Translations under genes and position numbers: made by a program
Assembly (NCBI GenBank): GCA_009746045.1
Contig: RPFO01000104.1
Coordinates: 1,957,948-2,021,947 of the forward strand
Source of the DNA: Mesostigma viride
Lineage: Eukaryota; Streptophyta; Mesostigmatophyceae; Mesostigmatales; Mesostigmataceae
DNA length: 64,000 bases
Direction: 5' to 3'
The notes under the pieces: model-generated
What the model was told of the DNA's origin: nothing
Seen by the model: only the letters and a program-made list of their open reading frames with translations
Database searches by the model: none
Shown here: positions 1 through 12,416 of the stretch, in pieces
Position numbering within the stretch: the stretch's first letter is position 1
How the letters are laid out: each line of letters starts with the position of its first letter

Positions 1-119
1 GGGCTGCGACGGGCCGGATATCGCAAGGGGACCCAGCCATATATGAGGAGGTGTAGACCTACCTGGTTGGCCAGTCCTAAGCCCGCCGGCAGGCAGGGCC
101 CGCATCGGTATTCAGTGTG

Positions 120-900
120 AGCTAGTACGCCGTATTATACGCCGTATTATACGAAATACGCAATACGCTGTCGGTATTCACCTGGTCTGTGCGGGCAAGA
201 TGGCCGGCAAAGAGTCCTGAGGCGGCGGTGTCGGATGACCATATGGGTGACAAGCTCGCAGTAGAGCTCGGCCCTGGCGGGTGCGCAAGCGGCGCTCTTG
301 GTAGTGGACGCCGAGTCCTGATGTGACGGATCATTCTAGTGATGGTGCCGTCAAGCTACAGTTTGCTCAGCGCCTGGTCCAGGGCCCACGCCTCGCAGCC
401 GTAAACGAGGATGCTGAGGACAAGGGCCTTGAACAGAATGCGCTTGTGCATGCCGCTCACACAGGTAGCGACATGTCCAGAACCTGTCGAGATGGCAGAA
501 GGCCGCCCAGGCCTGGCCAATGCGGGTGTTGATGTCGTCGGCCGTGGAGGGGAGCCAGCTGCCAAGGAGCTTGAAGCGAGTCGCTGGGGGGATGGGGCTT
601 CCGTGCACTCGAGAGGAGGGTGGGTGGGATGGTCCCAGCAGGCCGGGAAGCCGATGGCCATGACCTCCTGCTGATCATAAGCCCCACCGCCCGCGCTTCC
701 AGCAACAAGCTATCCAGCCAGAGTTGGGCGGACTCCGGGGTCTCCACGAGCGTCGTGTCGATCATCACCACGATGATCAGATCGCTCAGTTGGTAGGGTT
801 CATGGGTCAAAACCGCCGTAGCCATGGCGTCACTCCGTGATCTTGATCCCGGGCGGGCGCCTCTCCACAAGTTTGGGCAAAGTGGGCTTGTGCACACCCC
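120..900 (-). pseudogene. Degenerate LINE reverse-transcriptase fragment
   Basis: Translations of the minus strand in shifting frames match the C-terminal half of the intact RT ORF at 42192-43544. Shared words include a DIIYADDTTL-like stretch that has decayed to DLIIVVMIDTTL, the phrase LEARAVGL, a KLLGSWLPS segment and the late VGHLART segment. The YADD catalytic motif is destroyed and the reading frame breaks several times. It is therefore a dead non-LTR retrotransposon remnant. No ends or target-site duplication could be defined. Confidence 0.7.
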
Positions 901-916
901 ATACTATAGTAACCCG

Positions 917-1110
917 TCATGATGGCCAAGGGTACAGTCGTCTTGGATAGTCCGGATGACGCGGAGTTGCTATCTGCATGCGACTCCAGACCTGGGCGAG
1001 TGAGTCGCGCGCCACATGCCTTGGCGGGTGAAGTATCCGCGTAGAAAAGTACCTCATCGGGAACTCGATCCGTGGCATGCCTTCAGTGCATGTTCACGCA
1101 CTTACTTATA
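917..1110. repeat. Dispersed repeat, copy 1 (partner at 58597-58810)
   Basis: About 195 bp align with 58597-58810 in the same orientation with scattered substitutions and small indels. Shared phrases include CTTGGATAGTCCGGA, GGGCGAGTGAGTCGCGC and ATCCGTGGCATGCC-like text. A shorter related piece with the words GGCATGC and GCGCATGACACGCAAGTACTT occurs near 1800-1865 and in reverse near 9530-9572. No coding potential was recognised. Confidence 0.7.
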
Positions 1111-1206
1111 ATTTAGTCCACCATTTAATGATGAATAGATTGATATGGGAGAGCACATGCACAGCCCTGCCACAGCGGCCCTGTGTGCCTAGGGGGAACG
1201 CCGAGT

Positions 1207-1242
1207 GTCTCCTTGATATCATATAACCAATATCAAGGAGAC
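1207..1242. repeat. Perfect 13-bp inverted repeat, GTCTCCTTGATAT family
   Basis: GTCTCCTTGATAT is followed after a 10-nt spacer by its exact reverse complement, then by ACAACCAGCGCAGGCC. The same end word TCAAGGAGACAAC recurs at 53805, 58811 and 58980. It looks like the terminal inverted repeat of a small transposon family, with two ends abutting. Confidence 0.6.
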
Positions 1243-2261
1243 AACCAGCGCAGGCCAGAAATTGGACCAATCATTATAGTGGTTTTACGGCACATGGCTG
1301 CATGTCATTTTATTAAGTCATTTGAGCATATCGATCGTTGATCAATCAAAAGGGTGGGTGTTATAATGGAGTGGGTGCCTTTTAGAAAACGCACTCCAAT
1401 TCTAGTGGTATAGGATTGCATGCACGCTGGCCCCCCCGGCCGCCAGGCCGAACCGCTGTGTTTATACTGAATGCTGTCACACGTATGTGACTCCGACACC
1501 CTCGTGCCGAGCTGGGTTTTGTAGAGCTCCTTCGATCATGTATCCCTCCCATAAAGTCGAGCTTTACTGATATAGCATGCGTCTGCGGTGATTGACACAC
1601 TCCCCGTTATTATTTACAACACTTGATCCGGAGCGTAGGTGTGTGCTGTTAAATGGGTTACGCCGTGTGCCTGCATATGTTTCGGCGCGCCAGCACAGCA
1701 TGCACATGCATTGTCGTCAGCATGCACATACATGTATGTACAATATGTCTGGCCGGCACGTCATGCAATAAGTATAGTAGCTTCTGAATTGCGCGTATGC
1801 GCGTTGATCTATCCCCATGACTTCTATCCGTGGCATGCCCATGCGCATGACACGCAAGTACTTACTTTATCCCCATGACTTCTTGGAACCACCAACGTGC
1901 GCTGCCCAAATCCATCAAGGTTCCAAATGCTCATCAGTTCATGACTGCAACCAGTGACTCTCCCAATCGATTGAGGCACGTGAATGAACGAAGGATTAAG
2001 TGCGTAGTATTACGAGCCCTTGGGATGTCATGGCCGGATCGTGCACGCTGGCACCACAGTGCTTTCGAAGCCCCATACAACCAACATGGTTCGATGGCGG
2101 TGGTCTGGCTCAACCCCGATTCCCAACAAGGTCATTTGTAAGCTTAATGCCTCAGACGCAGTGAGGGATACACGTACTCAGGTTGAACATGTGAGGTGTG
2201 AGCTGGCAACAACCAGGAGGCTTCTTATTCCTGATGCGTTGGAGAATGTGTCAATTGCTGT
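1243..2261. other. Intergenic / 3' flank of MOGS; no gene recognised
   Basis: Only short unrelated open frames are present. There is a cluster of CATGCATG-like words and fragments of the dispersed repeat near 1800-1865. I see no RNA gene or coding motif. Confidence 0.4.
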
Positions 2262-5200
2262 CTAGTACATGTCGGCCGCGATAAGCACGACCAACGCAGT
2301 CCAACCGGTGAATGGATGTGATCCCTTCCCCTCGGCGCGTGTCTTGTCACCATACTGCTCCCACAAATAATGGGTCCTTGCGTAGCACTCCTGCGGCGTG
2401 CAGGGGGTAGAGCGAGAAAAACGAGAGAGGAATCAAATAAGTTAGATGAGCTAGAAAACCCTTCCATGTGCACATGGTACCGGTTAGGGCGAGCAACTCA
2501 AACACTTTGACAACAAGGACTCAGCAAGTTTGAAAAGATTTTTCGAGAGCAAGCATGCGCAGAGGGCACAGCCCGGTGTCCTTCAATGCAAGCCCGGTTT
2601 TGCAGTTGGTGTGCAAGTCGTGCATTGTAGGTGCATCTACTATATCTACTATATCTACTATATCTACTATATCTACTATATCTACTATATCTACTATATC
2701 TACTATATCTACTATATCTACTATATCTACTATATCTACAATATCTCGATCGACAAGTGCAAGGTGAGGAACAAACCGTGCGTGGAAACCCGCCCACTCG
2801 CGCTGCTGTGCCTGCTTGCTGCTGACGGCATCATCAATGCACCTACTTCCGAGAAAACACCACAGCATGGAACAAGTAGTACTACGTATCAAGGAAGACA
2901 AGTTGCCACCAAGCCCCTTGCATGTACCAGTTCGCGGGCTCGCACCAACACATGAGACAACTGGAAATACAATACTACTACTTTATACTGTCTCTTCTTG
3001 CTTTCTGTAGTGTATTTACTACTAGTACAATCATACCATGTTGATAACCAATAGTGTCACTAGTACAATTATATCATTTTGATAACCTCTAGTGTCACTA
3101 GTACAATTATACCATGTTGATAACCTCTAGTGTCACTAGTACAATCATACCGTGTTGATAACCTCTAGTGTCACTAGTACAGTTATACCATGTTGATAAC
3201 CTCTCGTGTCACTAGTACAATTATACCATGTTGATAACCTCTAGTGTCACTAGTACAATTATACCATGTTGATAACCTCTATTGTCACTAGTACAATTAT
3301 ACCATGTTGATAACCTCTAGTGTCACTAGCACAATTATACCATTTTGATAACCTCTATTGTCACTAGTACAATTATACCATTTTGATAACCTCTAGTGTC
3401 ACTAAAAAAGTATTGCCATCCAGCGCCACTGCACTGGTGTGCTCCGGGGCACGTAGCAAGTACACAGCCGATAGCTGCTCATGTAACTCATACCTAAATA
3501 ATACTGCCGCCGCACCCGTATGTTTCCAGGGACGGGGTGCCAGGCAACAGTCACGCTCACGACAAATTGACAGGCAATACGCCAGGTAGGCGTTGCCAAG
3601 CTCAAATACGATAAAACAAGGGCCACCCAACGCCGCCCCACCTGGATGTTCCCTAGTACAGCTTGACGTAGACTAGCATACAGCTCCCCTGCACGCGCCG
3701 CATGAGGACCCGCCACCTGGCGGTAGTGGTGCAGCGCCCCTAGCGCCAGGTAGTTGAGGTTGATCCAGACCGGCCCGCGCCAGTAGGGCGGGTCGTGCTC
3801 CGTGTTGCGCGCCATGTAGAGGCTGCTGTTGAGGGAGAGCGAGCGTAGGCCTGCGTCACGGCTCCACAGCTGGCGCTCGTCACCCAGCAGGTCGAGCACC
3901 TGGGCACGTTGGCATGGGTACCAGCCGTGATTGGCATTGTTTCTTAAGTTTGTGTTAGTGGGTCATGCATTAGTGTTAATAAGTCATAGCGAGGTTTTGT
4001 CACGCAGAGGGTCAAGCACTTGAGCAGGTTCGGGCGTACAGCAGTAAAACACATCACGGTCCATCAAGCGAGTGGCCGCTCATTCCCCGAAAGGGTAAAC
4101 ACCTGGGCACGGTTGCGACTTCTCGTTCACTTCAACTTCGGTCAGCAACGATATGAGAAGTAAAGCAGAGCTAAAGATAGTATGATAAGTAACTATAAGA
4201 AGTAACAGAGTGGTATGCTTGGTAAACTTGCATCGATGAGAAGGGCAATGGATGCTGTCAAGATCCTGGCACGGAGGGATACCAGGGACCGTTGCATTCG
4301 GGAGGACTGGGCACCCACGTAGTGGGCAACATGGGTGATGTACAGCAGCATACCCATGGCGATACTAAAATACTACAATACTATAATACTACTAATATCA
4401 AACTACTATTAGTAGTCTATTATTAGCAGTAGTAAATAATTATTACAACAAGCAGCAGCGTGCATCCACCTGCACCGCCCCGAATCCCCACTACAGGCGA
4501 AACAGACTAATAGGGGAGATCAACTAGAATGCAGTCTCACCCTGCACCTCCCTGAATCCCTACTACAGACTAGAGAACAGGCTGAACGGACTAGTGCAGG
4601 TGGCTGCTCTCGACACTACTGATAACTGCTGCTTGCTGGCTGCTCTCGACACAATAACGGAGAATCCACCGGCACGAATCCGTTCAGTCTGTAGTAGGGA
4701 TTCAGGGAGGTGCAGGGTGAGGCTACATTCTCCCCCGCTCCCAAAAAGCAGGCAACAATATGCAGTGGGCACCCACCTGGCCCAGCGGGGCTGACTGCGG
4801 GTCGAGTAGCTTCATGAGCAGCGGGAAGAGGGTCACGTAGCCCACGTGGGGCACGTGCCGCATCTTGGGCCGCCCCGTGACCTCCCGCACCACCGACGTG
4901 CGCGGCGGCTGGCCCTCGCGTTCGGGCGGCAGCATCTTGCGCCGCAGAGCCACCTGTTCCCGCAAAAACAATGGACAACGAAAACAATGGACAACAGTAG
5001 GATGCAAGGATAGCAATACCAACATCCCCTTAATCTCAAGTGGTCAGCCACCTGTTCGCATCACAGGTCAAGGATGAAAATGCACACATTACGCACATCC
5101 TGTTGTAAAGTGGTCAGCCACCTGTTTGAGGCACAAGTCCAGGATAGCGATAAACTTATCCATATACAAGTACGAACCAATGGTAATAATCTACCCAAAT

Positions 5201-8200
5201 TGCAAGGAGAATGAATAGAGACGGCTGGCAAAAGAAAGGCGGAACCCCGAATACATGCATGGTCAGAACTCAGAAGAGCGTGGTCATAACAGCGGCAAAT
5301 TATGCCTAACTTGCTTACAGTCCCCAGAGGCTCACACAAAAAGATTGGTTGAGTATGCCCAATTTCAACTAGGCCCCACCACCAGAAACAAAAACTCCAC
5401 CCACCACACGTAATGGCACGCATGCACATCGTAATATAATAAAGCACACATGGCCATATTGGGAACCGAAACAAATTGAAAGCAGATGAATTCTACGTAT
5501 CTGGCAATCCCCCCCCCCGCCCCCCCGCCGCCAATAACCCTACCCCTTGGTGTGGTGACGATATACATATACAGAAGCACTAGGTTTCACCTCCCAGGTA
5601 TTCCTCCATACTGTAGTATTCATCTAGCAGCGGACCCCCCCCCCCTCTCATGACCATCCACCCTCTTGGCGTGCTTGCCCAAGTCAAAGAAACCCGCTCG
5701 TGATCAAATTCTTCCTCCTTGGAGGCCCATCGCTACCACCCCACCCCAACCCACCCGCTCGGTGTGGTTCCCAAAATCGAAGAAGCCGCCCCGCTTTGCG
5801 TCAAAATGGACCGCCTCCAGCGCCCGGTTGTCGGCCAGGTGGGCGGCGTCGGCCTCGTACGCCGCCAGCTGGCGCGACGGCGCCCCAACAAGGCGGCCAA
5901 TCGCGGCCATGCAGCGGGAGGCCAGGGCCATCCAGCACCACAGGTCCACGTGCAGCTCTTGGGGTGAGGGGTGTGACGCGCGCGGATAGTCATCCAGGCC
6001 TGGTGATGGGTTGGGGAGTGGGGGGTGGGTGGGTGGGGGGAGGGGCGAGAGGAAGACGACCTGTGAGGTGTCAGATGATTTCATGGTAGATAGGAGAGTG
6101 GGTAGATAGTTAAGCAGGGTAGATAGTTAAGCGGAGGGCACTAGTATCAACACTGACCATCAACATTGGTATTAAGACGGCCTAACCGTGTGCTAGTGCG
6201 ACTGCAGAGCGTTTTGTGATCAACCAACGCTGACCATCACCGTTGGTATTAACACAGGGGGGACGCTCCAGTAGTTGTCAACCCTTTCATGCGGCTCCTG
6301 CTTGCAAGCGCCAGGTCCCCCTTGGCACGCCTAAATGGGGGATATCTCCATCTTCCTTCCTTCCTTCCTTCCTTCCTTCCTTCCTTCCTTCCTTCCTTCC
6401 TTCCTTCCTTCCTTCCTTCCTTCCTTCCTTCCTTCCTTCCTTCCTTCCTTCCTTCCTTCCTTCCTTCCTTCCTTCCTTCCTTCCTTCCTTCCTTCCTTCC
6501 TTCCTTCCTTCCTTCCTTCCTTCCTTCCTTCCTTCCTTGCTCTGCCTGTCTTGCATGGACACCCACCTCTGCCGTATTGCCCTCTCTGCAACGTCATCAC
6601 GGTGACGAATGCCCGTGCTCTCTGGCTGAATGGCAAGAATATAAGAATCAGGAAAAACCAACAAATGCAGATACTATAAATGCCGCCCCCCAACAGCCAA
6701 CCTGATGGAACTGGTCAACACGGAGCCTGCCTGACATGGAAGGTCCGAACACAGCCTACCTGAGGTGAGTGTCTTTGCGTTAAGCTCGCGCCCGTCCCCT
6801 GAACTGGGATCCCTCCCCCGCCACATGAACCCCCGAGGATCGGCCCCCCTCTGCGTGGTGTTAAACCAGCGGTACCACACCTCCAGCCGGGGAAACGCTG
6901 CGCGCAGAAACTCCAAGTCTTTATCCACGTCGCCGCCGGCACCCAGCCTCTCTACCGCCACATCGGCTGGGGCGTCGCCATTGCCATCGACCGCATTCTT
7001 CTGGGTGGCCTGCCCATCCTCCTTGTCGCTGCTGGCCTTGTTGCTACGGGATGACGTCGCGCGCTCCGCTGACATCACGCGCTCCGCCATGGCCATCAGT
7101 GGCAGGAAGAGCGTCGGCGGGTTTGCGTGGCCAGAACTCTGCACGACAAACTCGGCAGGGACTTTGCGCGCCGCCTCGGCGCCCAGGATCTGAGGAGGGC
7201 CGTGGGAATAAAGATTTGGGAGAAGGATACAGGCTCATTAATCAAAGCAATAAACAATCAAAATACGTGCACTGGAAGGGTGGGGTGCAAAGCCCAGCCA
7301 GCACTACGAACAAACCCAAGTACCGTCGATAATAAAAGTGTTAAGGTGAGGGTCCTATGCCAGACCCCCCAAAACCATAATATGGAATAACAGGCAAAGC
7401 TGGCCTTGGGGCACCCAAACTATGATTTTGCCATGTAAATGGGATGTGTGGGGGTCCATCCCACCTACTGATGGGGGGTATATACCCCTTTTAGTGACCG
7501 GTATTACGCAAAAACGGACAAAAGACGCTACTCTAGGGGCATATCCCCTAGGACAATGGGGGCACAATTACTCATGTTTCAATATATTCCCATATTAAAT
7601 CGTATATGGTGAGGTTGCCTACCTATTTGGAGCCCCGGAATGATGAGTATTATTGAAGTTATTAATTTTCCCCTAAAAACCGTACTTTTTAAGGCTGAAA
7701 AAATAAATCAAATCAAAAACACATATTTAGAGCCTGGGGAGATATACACAAATACTACACATATCGACAATTAATGCCACAAAATCTGAGCTCATTCTGA
7801 GTACAAACGTAGAAGTTATAGCGTTTGGCAGTTTGCCACCTGTGCAGACGCTAAGGAAGGCAATAGTGAGTATTAAGGCACACTAACACTTCCTATGCCA
7901 TCCAAAAGGCTCCTGACCATACCCAATTTGACCGCAATGTACAAGGAGGTGGCTGGGCACATCATGTGCCCTTGCCTTACCTCGACACGGGCAACCTGTT
8001 GCGTGTGTGCACAACAATGAGGCAGGTAGCTCTACATGCCTAGCCAACACTTCTTATGCATATTCCAGGTTTATGGTGTGGGCATCATCCCAAAACCAAG
8101 CTGTCCGAATTCAAACACACCCTGGAAAGCCATATCCACTAATTGCCCAACCAAGGGTAACAACAGACAGTCGACAGAGAAAGCATAAGTATCATACATG

Positions 8201-11200
8201 CTGCTTGCCAAGGCTTCTTACCATGGTTACCTTGCCTTGCTAGCATATGAATTAGGGCTCTCCCATTTTAGTGGGAGAAAGGCAAACAAGACGACGATAA
8301 CCCCTACCTACATGCAGTTCCACCCATGCAGTATGCCCCTCAGAACAACCACTGCCACCTTTCTTTCCAGCGCAATTGTTTGCCAAGAAACAACCTCAAG
8401 CTTGTGAGCCTCTAACCACAATGAAGCCGCTGCTAAGAAAGGCTGCGTCAATATTCACACAAAACTGAGTGCTGTTAGCAATCTCCTTCCAAGAAAGCAC
8501 TCAGCAAATCCCTGACAACTTGACGGCATGCCACGGCTCACGCTTTGACACGTCCCAGCCATGCAACGTACATACAAAACACTAAAAGGTGCCAGAAATC
8601 TGGCGATGCGCAGCACGGAATGGCATTCTACCTGGCCCTAACTGCACGGAAAGAAGCCGAAAACTTGCGTTGATAACCCATAAAGGAAGCGAAGCATCCA
8701 TAGGGTGACGCTGAGCACACGATCGTACCATTACCGGCGTTGTCCTTCGCCCAGCGGCGCAGGAAAGAACAACCTTCCATGGAATAATATAAGACGCGCA
8801 TCCCGCGAGCCTGGAGAATGTCTTACCGATCATGAAGGAAATCTTGCCGAAACCCAGCAATTTTTTTAAAGCTTTACCCATAACAATTTAAACGCATCCT
8901 TGACGCTAGGTAAAGCCCATAAAACCTGACAATCACCGCCGCCTGCGTGCATTCTAATTTATTCCTCTCGACGAAAACATCAGATTGGACCCCCGTGGCG
9001 ATGGTCATCAATAAAATCATCGACACTGCAAAAAACGCGAACTCCGCTAAGAAGGAATATCATAAACTTGTCGTCTGTAAGATTAGCACAGTTTCTCTGC
9101 ATTCCGCGAGCTATCTTTTTCTACTCTGCCTGAAAGCACGTCGCCATGGCCAGCTCCGGTAGGGGTGCGCGCACCGTGCACCACTTTTTCACGGTACGGA
9201 CGGGTACCGCGAATTTTTTCGGCGCCAAAAAATTCGCGCTGGGACCGTCACCTTAATATTAACATTATTATAATAATCATATTCTACAGTTCAATGGGAA
9301 GACGGGAATACGCCCAGGCTTCTCTCAGTACCAGGGGGGCAGGCCACAGGTGAAGATGCCGGAAAACATATACACGGGGCCTGCGCTGGTTATCTCATCG
9401 ACATAGGGTGGCGCCGAAGCATGGAAGTCCACAAGAGGCCAACAGCAGGCATTACCCAGTCAAGATATGTGGGGGGCGCTAAAGTCGCACATGCTGGGTT
9501 TTGGGAACTGCACAATGACACACATAAGTAAGTAAGTACTTGCGTGTCATGCGCATCCGCATGCCACGGAGACCAATGCTAATCTCATTAGAAAAATAAT
9601 TACGTAAAAGTTAAACAAACAGAAAAATATTGTCTGCACCATGCCCCACCATATAGTAATGGCTGTGTATGACACACATTGACACATACAGCGGACTACT
9701 ATCCAGCAAAATTGCACTGCGATTGGCGATTGGGCGGCTGCAGCGTCAACTAACTACATCTGGGACGGCAGAATCACAACCGCACCTGCCCGCGCGTTAT
9801 CCGCCGCCCACGTAAAGAAAGGCTCCGTATGAACAGCCCACACAAAGAAAAGCCCTTGAAATTCATTGTTTCCAAGTCGCTACGGCAGTCTAATGGTGAG
9901 GAGCGCACCTGCTCGCGCGGGATCCAGCCGTTCACGTTCATCAGGTCCAGCCAGTGCGCCAGCACATCGCGGCGCAGCGCCGGATCCCAGCGACCGACCA
10001 GCAGCTGGTGGAAGCCCTCGTCCCACAAAAAGCCGCGGGGGAAGAAGGAGCGGCTGGGGGTGGCCGTGAAGAGGGGCGCGGGCCAGTAGTGAAGGATGGG
10101 GGCCTGGGGGAACGGGGGGGGGGGGGGAGATGGGGTGTGGCAGGTAGCAATGATGATGTGGCAGTGCAGTAATTGAAAACAAAAAACAAAAAAATAGAAT
10201 TGATAATAGTGATGTGTGGCAGTAAAAAAATGGTGTGTCGCAATGTATATTGGTGTGGCAGGTAGCAGGAGTGGTGGGCGGTCCGGTAGCAAGACGGTGG
10301 ATCGTGAGTGATGCAGACAACGACAAATTTTACGCGGGTTTTGAAACGATGATGTGGCGCGGGGAGGAGACGACACTGGTGGGTGGGGGGGAGGTTAGAA
10401 CGTGCCGACGAATGCCAACAGATACCGACAAATGCCGGCAAGGGAAACCAATGCCATGCCCTGTGTCCTTGCACCTGCGCACTCATTCGTTCGTCCACGC
10501 ACGCACGCACGCACGCACGCACACAGCAGGCGGGAAAGCATCAAATCTGCCAAGAATGTGCAGACGCCAGCATTGTGAACCCACAACGTGAAAATGCCCC
10601 CTACGAACCGTAGAACCCCCCCAAACTACCGCCAGCATTATCAACTTCACCGAGAGGCAACACTAACTACTAAACCCATAAGCAGGACAAGGGTTATATA
10701 TTGGTATATGGAGCATCCTGCATCCAGCACTGTAGTTAGATATGTCGTCATATAGTACCGTACCATATTTAGATATATAGTAGTAAAGATATATAGAACC
10801 TTATTCAGATAGGGACCCAAGCAGCTTACCTGCTGCCCCGCGGGCACCCCCTCAGTATCCCTCACGAGGGACGACCCGTAGAAATAGCCCATGCCGCCCA
10901 GCAAATTGCTCAGCGCGCCGCGCAGCATCCCCCCCGCACTGCTGACGCCCGCGACTGCCCCTCCCCCCTCCCCCACAGGGAACGTGGCGTCAAACCGCGC
11001 ATCAAACGCCGCCTCGCGCGCCTCAAACAAGGCACCCAGGCCAGCACCCGACAGCTCCAATGGCACGGGGGGCACTGGCACCTGTGAATCGTGAAGCTTG
11101 GGGGTGTCTGGGTGGCCAGCCCCAGCCCTCTTTTGTCCGCCCTCATCACCCGCGTTCGAATCCGGTGCATTGATGACGACTCTATCATCGACGCCTGACT

Positions 11201-12416
11201 TGTCAGCACCGGGCTGACTGTGACTCCCACCCAACCCACTTGACCCACCACCAATGCTGGCGGCGCTCTCGACGCTGCCTGAGGACTCTTTGTTGCCGGT
11301 GTCTGGGCTGCAGGAGAGCTCGACCAGGGAACGGCTTGCAAACGTCACATCGAGCGTGACTGGCAGCGCCGCAGTGATCTGGTACACGATCACGTTAGGA
11401 CCCTGGGCACCCTGGGGCGCGCTCCCCCCCAGCGCAAGCTGTCCCCTCCTCCTCGCCTGCGACACCAGGTGGTCAGAGACCAGCTCCGTGAGGTTGTGCA
11501 TGTGGGGCGTGTGCGCGGCAAAGTAGGAGACCGAGTGCATGCCGGCGTCTGCCACGTGGAGCGCCCAGGCATTGCCCAGGGTGGCGTCTGTCCCTGAGAC
11601 GAGGGCCCCCCCCGTGCCCAGGTGGCCGCCCTCCTTGCGGCCCTTGCGGGCGTGACGGCTGCTGGTGGAAGCGGAATCGTGGCCAATCGGCCTGTGCACG
11701 GTCATGCTGGCGCCTGCCTCGTCCGCCAGGTAGAAGAGCAGGGAGATGGTGCGGGGGGCGTCGGAGGGGAACCCTGGGGCCCGCCTGGCAGATATCCGGA
11801 CGGCCCAGTCGCCGCCGTACCCTGGCAGAGGGGAGGCGCTCTCGCGCTTAGACCGGGTGTCGGGCTGCCGGAGCCGTTTCACGAAGGTGGTGGTCAGGAT
11901 GTAGTCTCGGTCGAACAGGTCCTGTCGACCGTACGACCGGCCGTCGTGGCGCAGCCAGCCGTACTGGGACAGCCGGTCCCCTTGCTCGCAGCTGTGCCGC
12001 AGCTGGAGGCCCTCCTGCGTGTTCTGGGGGTCGAACCACATCAGGCCCGCGAGCAAGGACTGCGGGCGCCGCGTGCGCATCCCGAAGTATAGCTGGGGGC
12101 GGTATGTGCCCCATAACAGGTCCTCCTCGTGCGCGCCCCCGAATTGGGGCAATGCCGTCAGTTTCTTGTTGGGGTAAAGGGGGGAGATGATGCGGGGTGT
12201 TTTGTCCACGTGCCCAGATGGCCACATTAAAGCAGCAGCGATGGCGGCAAGAATTAAGGTCCCTGCGCCCATCACGCCAGCACTCATTCCCTTGGCCCTG
12301 GGGTGCTCGGGGTTGGGTGTATCCTCTATATTTGGGCGCTCGGAATGCCCGGCCCCCACTCGCCTGCGCGGGCCGGTTGCAGACGTCATCAGGCAACAGA
12401 ATGCATGCGGACACAC
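2262..12416 (-). CDS. MOGS: Mannosyl-oligosaccharide glucosidase (processing alpha-glucosidase I, GH63)
   Basis: This ER type II membrane enzyme removes the terminal alpha-1,2-glucose from Glc3Man9GlcNAc2 at the start of N-glycan processing. Seven exons, all with GT-AG borders and compatible phases, were assembled on the minus strand: 10830-12416, 9909-10103, 6760-7189, 5755-5999, 4777-4953, 3642-3899 and 2262-2390. They encode about 1006 residues, longer than the roughly 830 usual in animals. Residues 47-65 form the signal anchor. Family signatures in order are [36 protein letters not shown] (Asp557/Glu558), [62 protein letters not shown] (Glu912) and the C-terminal [12 protein letters not shown]. 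The LWDE and [10 protein letters not shown] motifs carry the expected GH63 acidic active-site residues. A Ser/Gly-rich stretch between the N-terminal and catalytic parts accounts for the extra length. Initiation could also be at Met10 or Met44. Introns are repeat-rich, and intron 2 is 2.7 kb. Confidence 0.95.
2637..2745. repeat. 9-bp tandem repeat (CTATATCTA)n in MOGS intron 6
   Basis: About twelve uninterrupted copies of CTATATCTA. The open frames across it on both strands translate the repeat (for example a YYI repeat) and are not genes. Confidence 0.95.
3022..3405. repeat. 38-bp tandem repeat array in MOGS intron 6
   Basis: About ten copies of a 38-bp unit of the form GATAACCTCTAGTGTCACTA followed by GTACAATTATACCATGTT, with few substitutions. 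Each unit contains the 13-bp perfect palindrome CTAGTGTCACTAG. The array ends about 235 bp beyond the donor of exon 6. Confidence 0.95.
4535..4724. repeat. 36-bp perfect inverted repeat with ~115-bp loop
   Basis: Positions 4536-4571 (CTCACCCTGCACCTCCCTGA...) and about 4687-4722 (...TCAGGGAGGTGCAGGGTGAG) are exact reverse complements. The loop holds a direct repeat of TGGCTGCTCTCGACAC (near 4602 and 4640). A diverged third copy of the arm lies near 4468-4505. It sits in MOGS intron 5 just downstream of the exon 5 donor. Confidence 0.85.
6351..6538. repeat. (TTCC)n microsatellite in MOGS intron 3
   Basis: About 46 uninterrupted TTCC units. All long FLPS/GRKE open frames here are artefacts of the repeat. 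Confidence 0.99.
9208..9238. repeat. 31-bp near-perfect palindrome in MOGS intron 2
   Basis: CGCGAATTTTTT and AAAAAATTCGCG flank a 7-nt CGGCGCC centre. This gives a potential cruciform with 12-bp arms, at a point where the sequence changes from GC-rich to AT-rich. Confidence 0.85.

Noticed and set aside
3022..3405. CRISPR array
   Set aside because: Units are contiguous 38-bp tandem copies without unique spacers, and the locus is a eukaryotic intron.
6243..6705. Several FLPS / GRKE repeat open frames
   Set aside because: Translations of (TTCC)n inside a MOGS intron.
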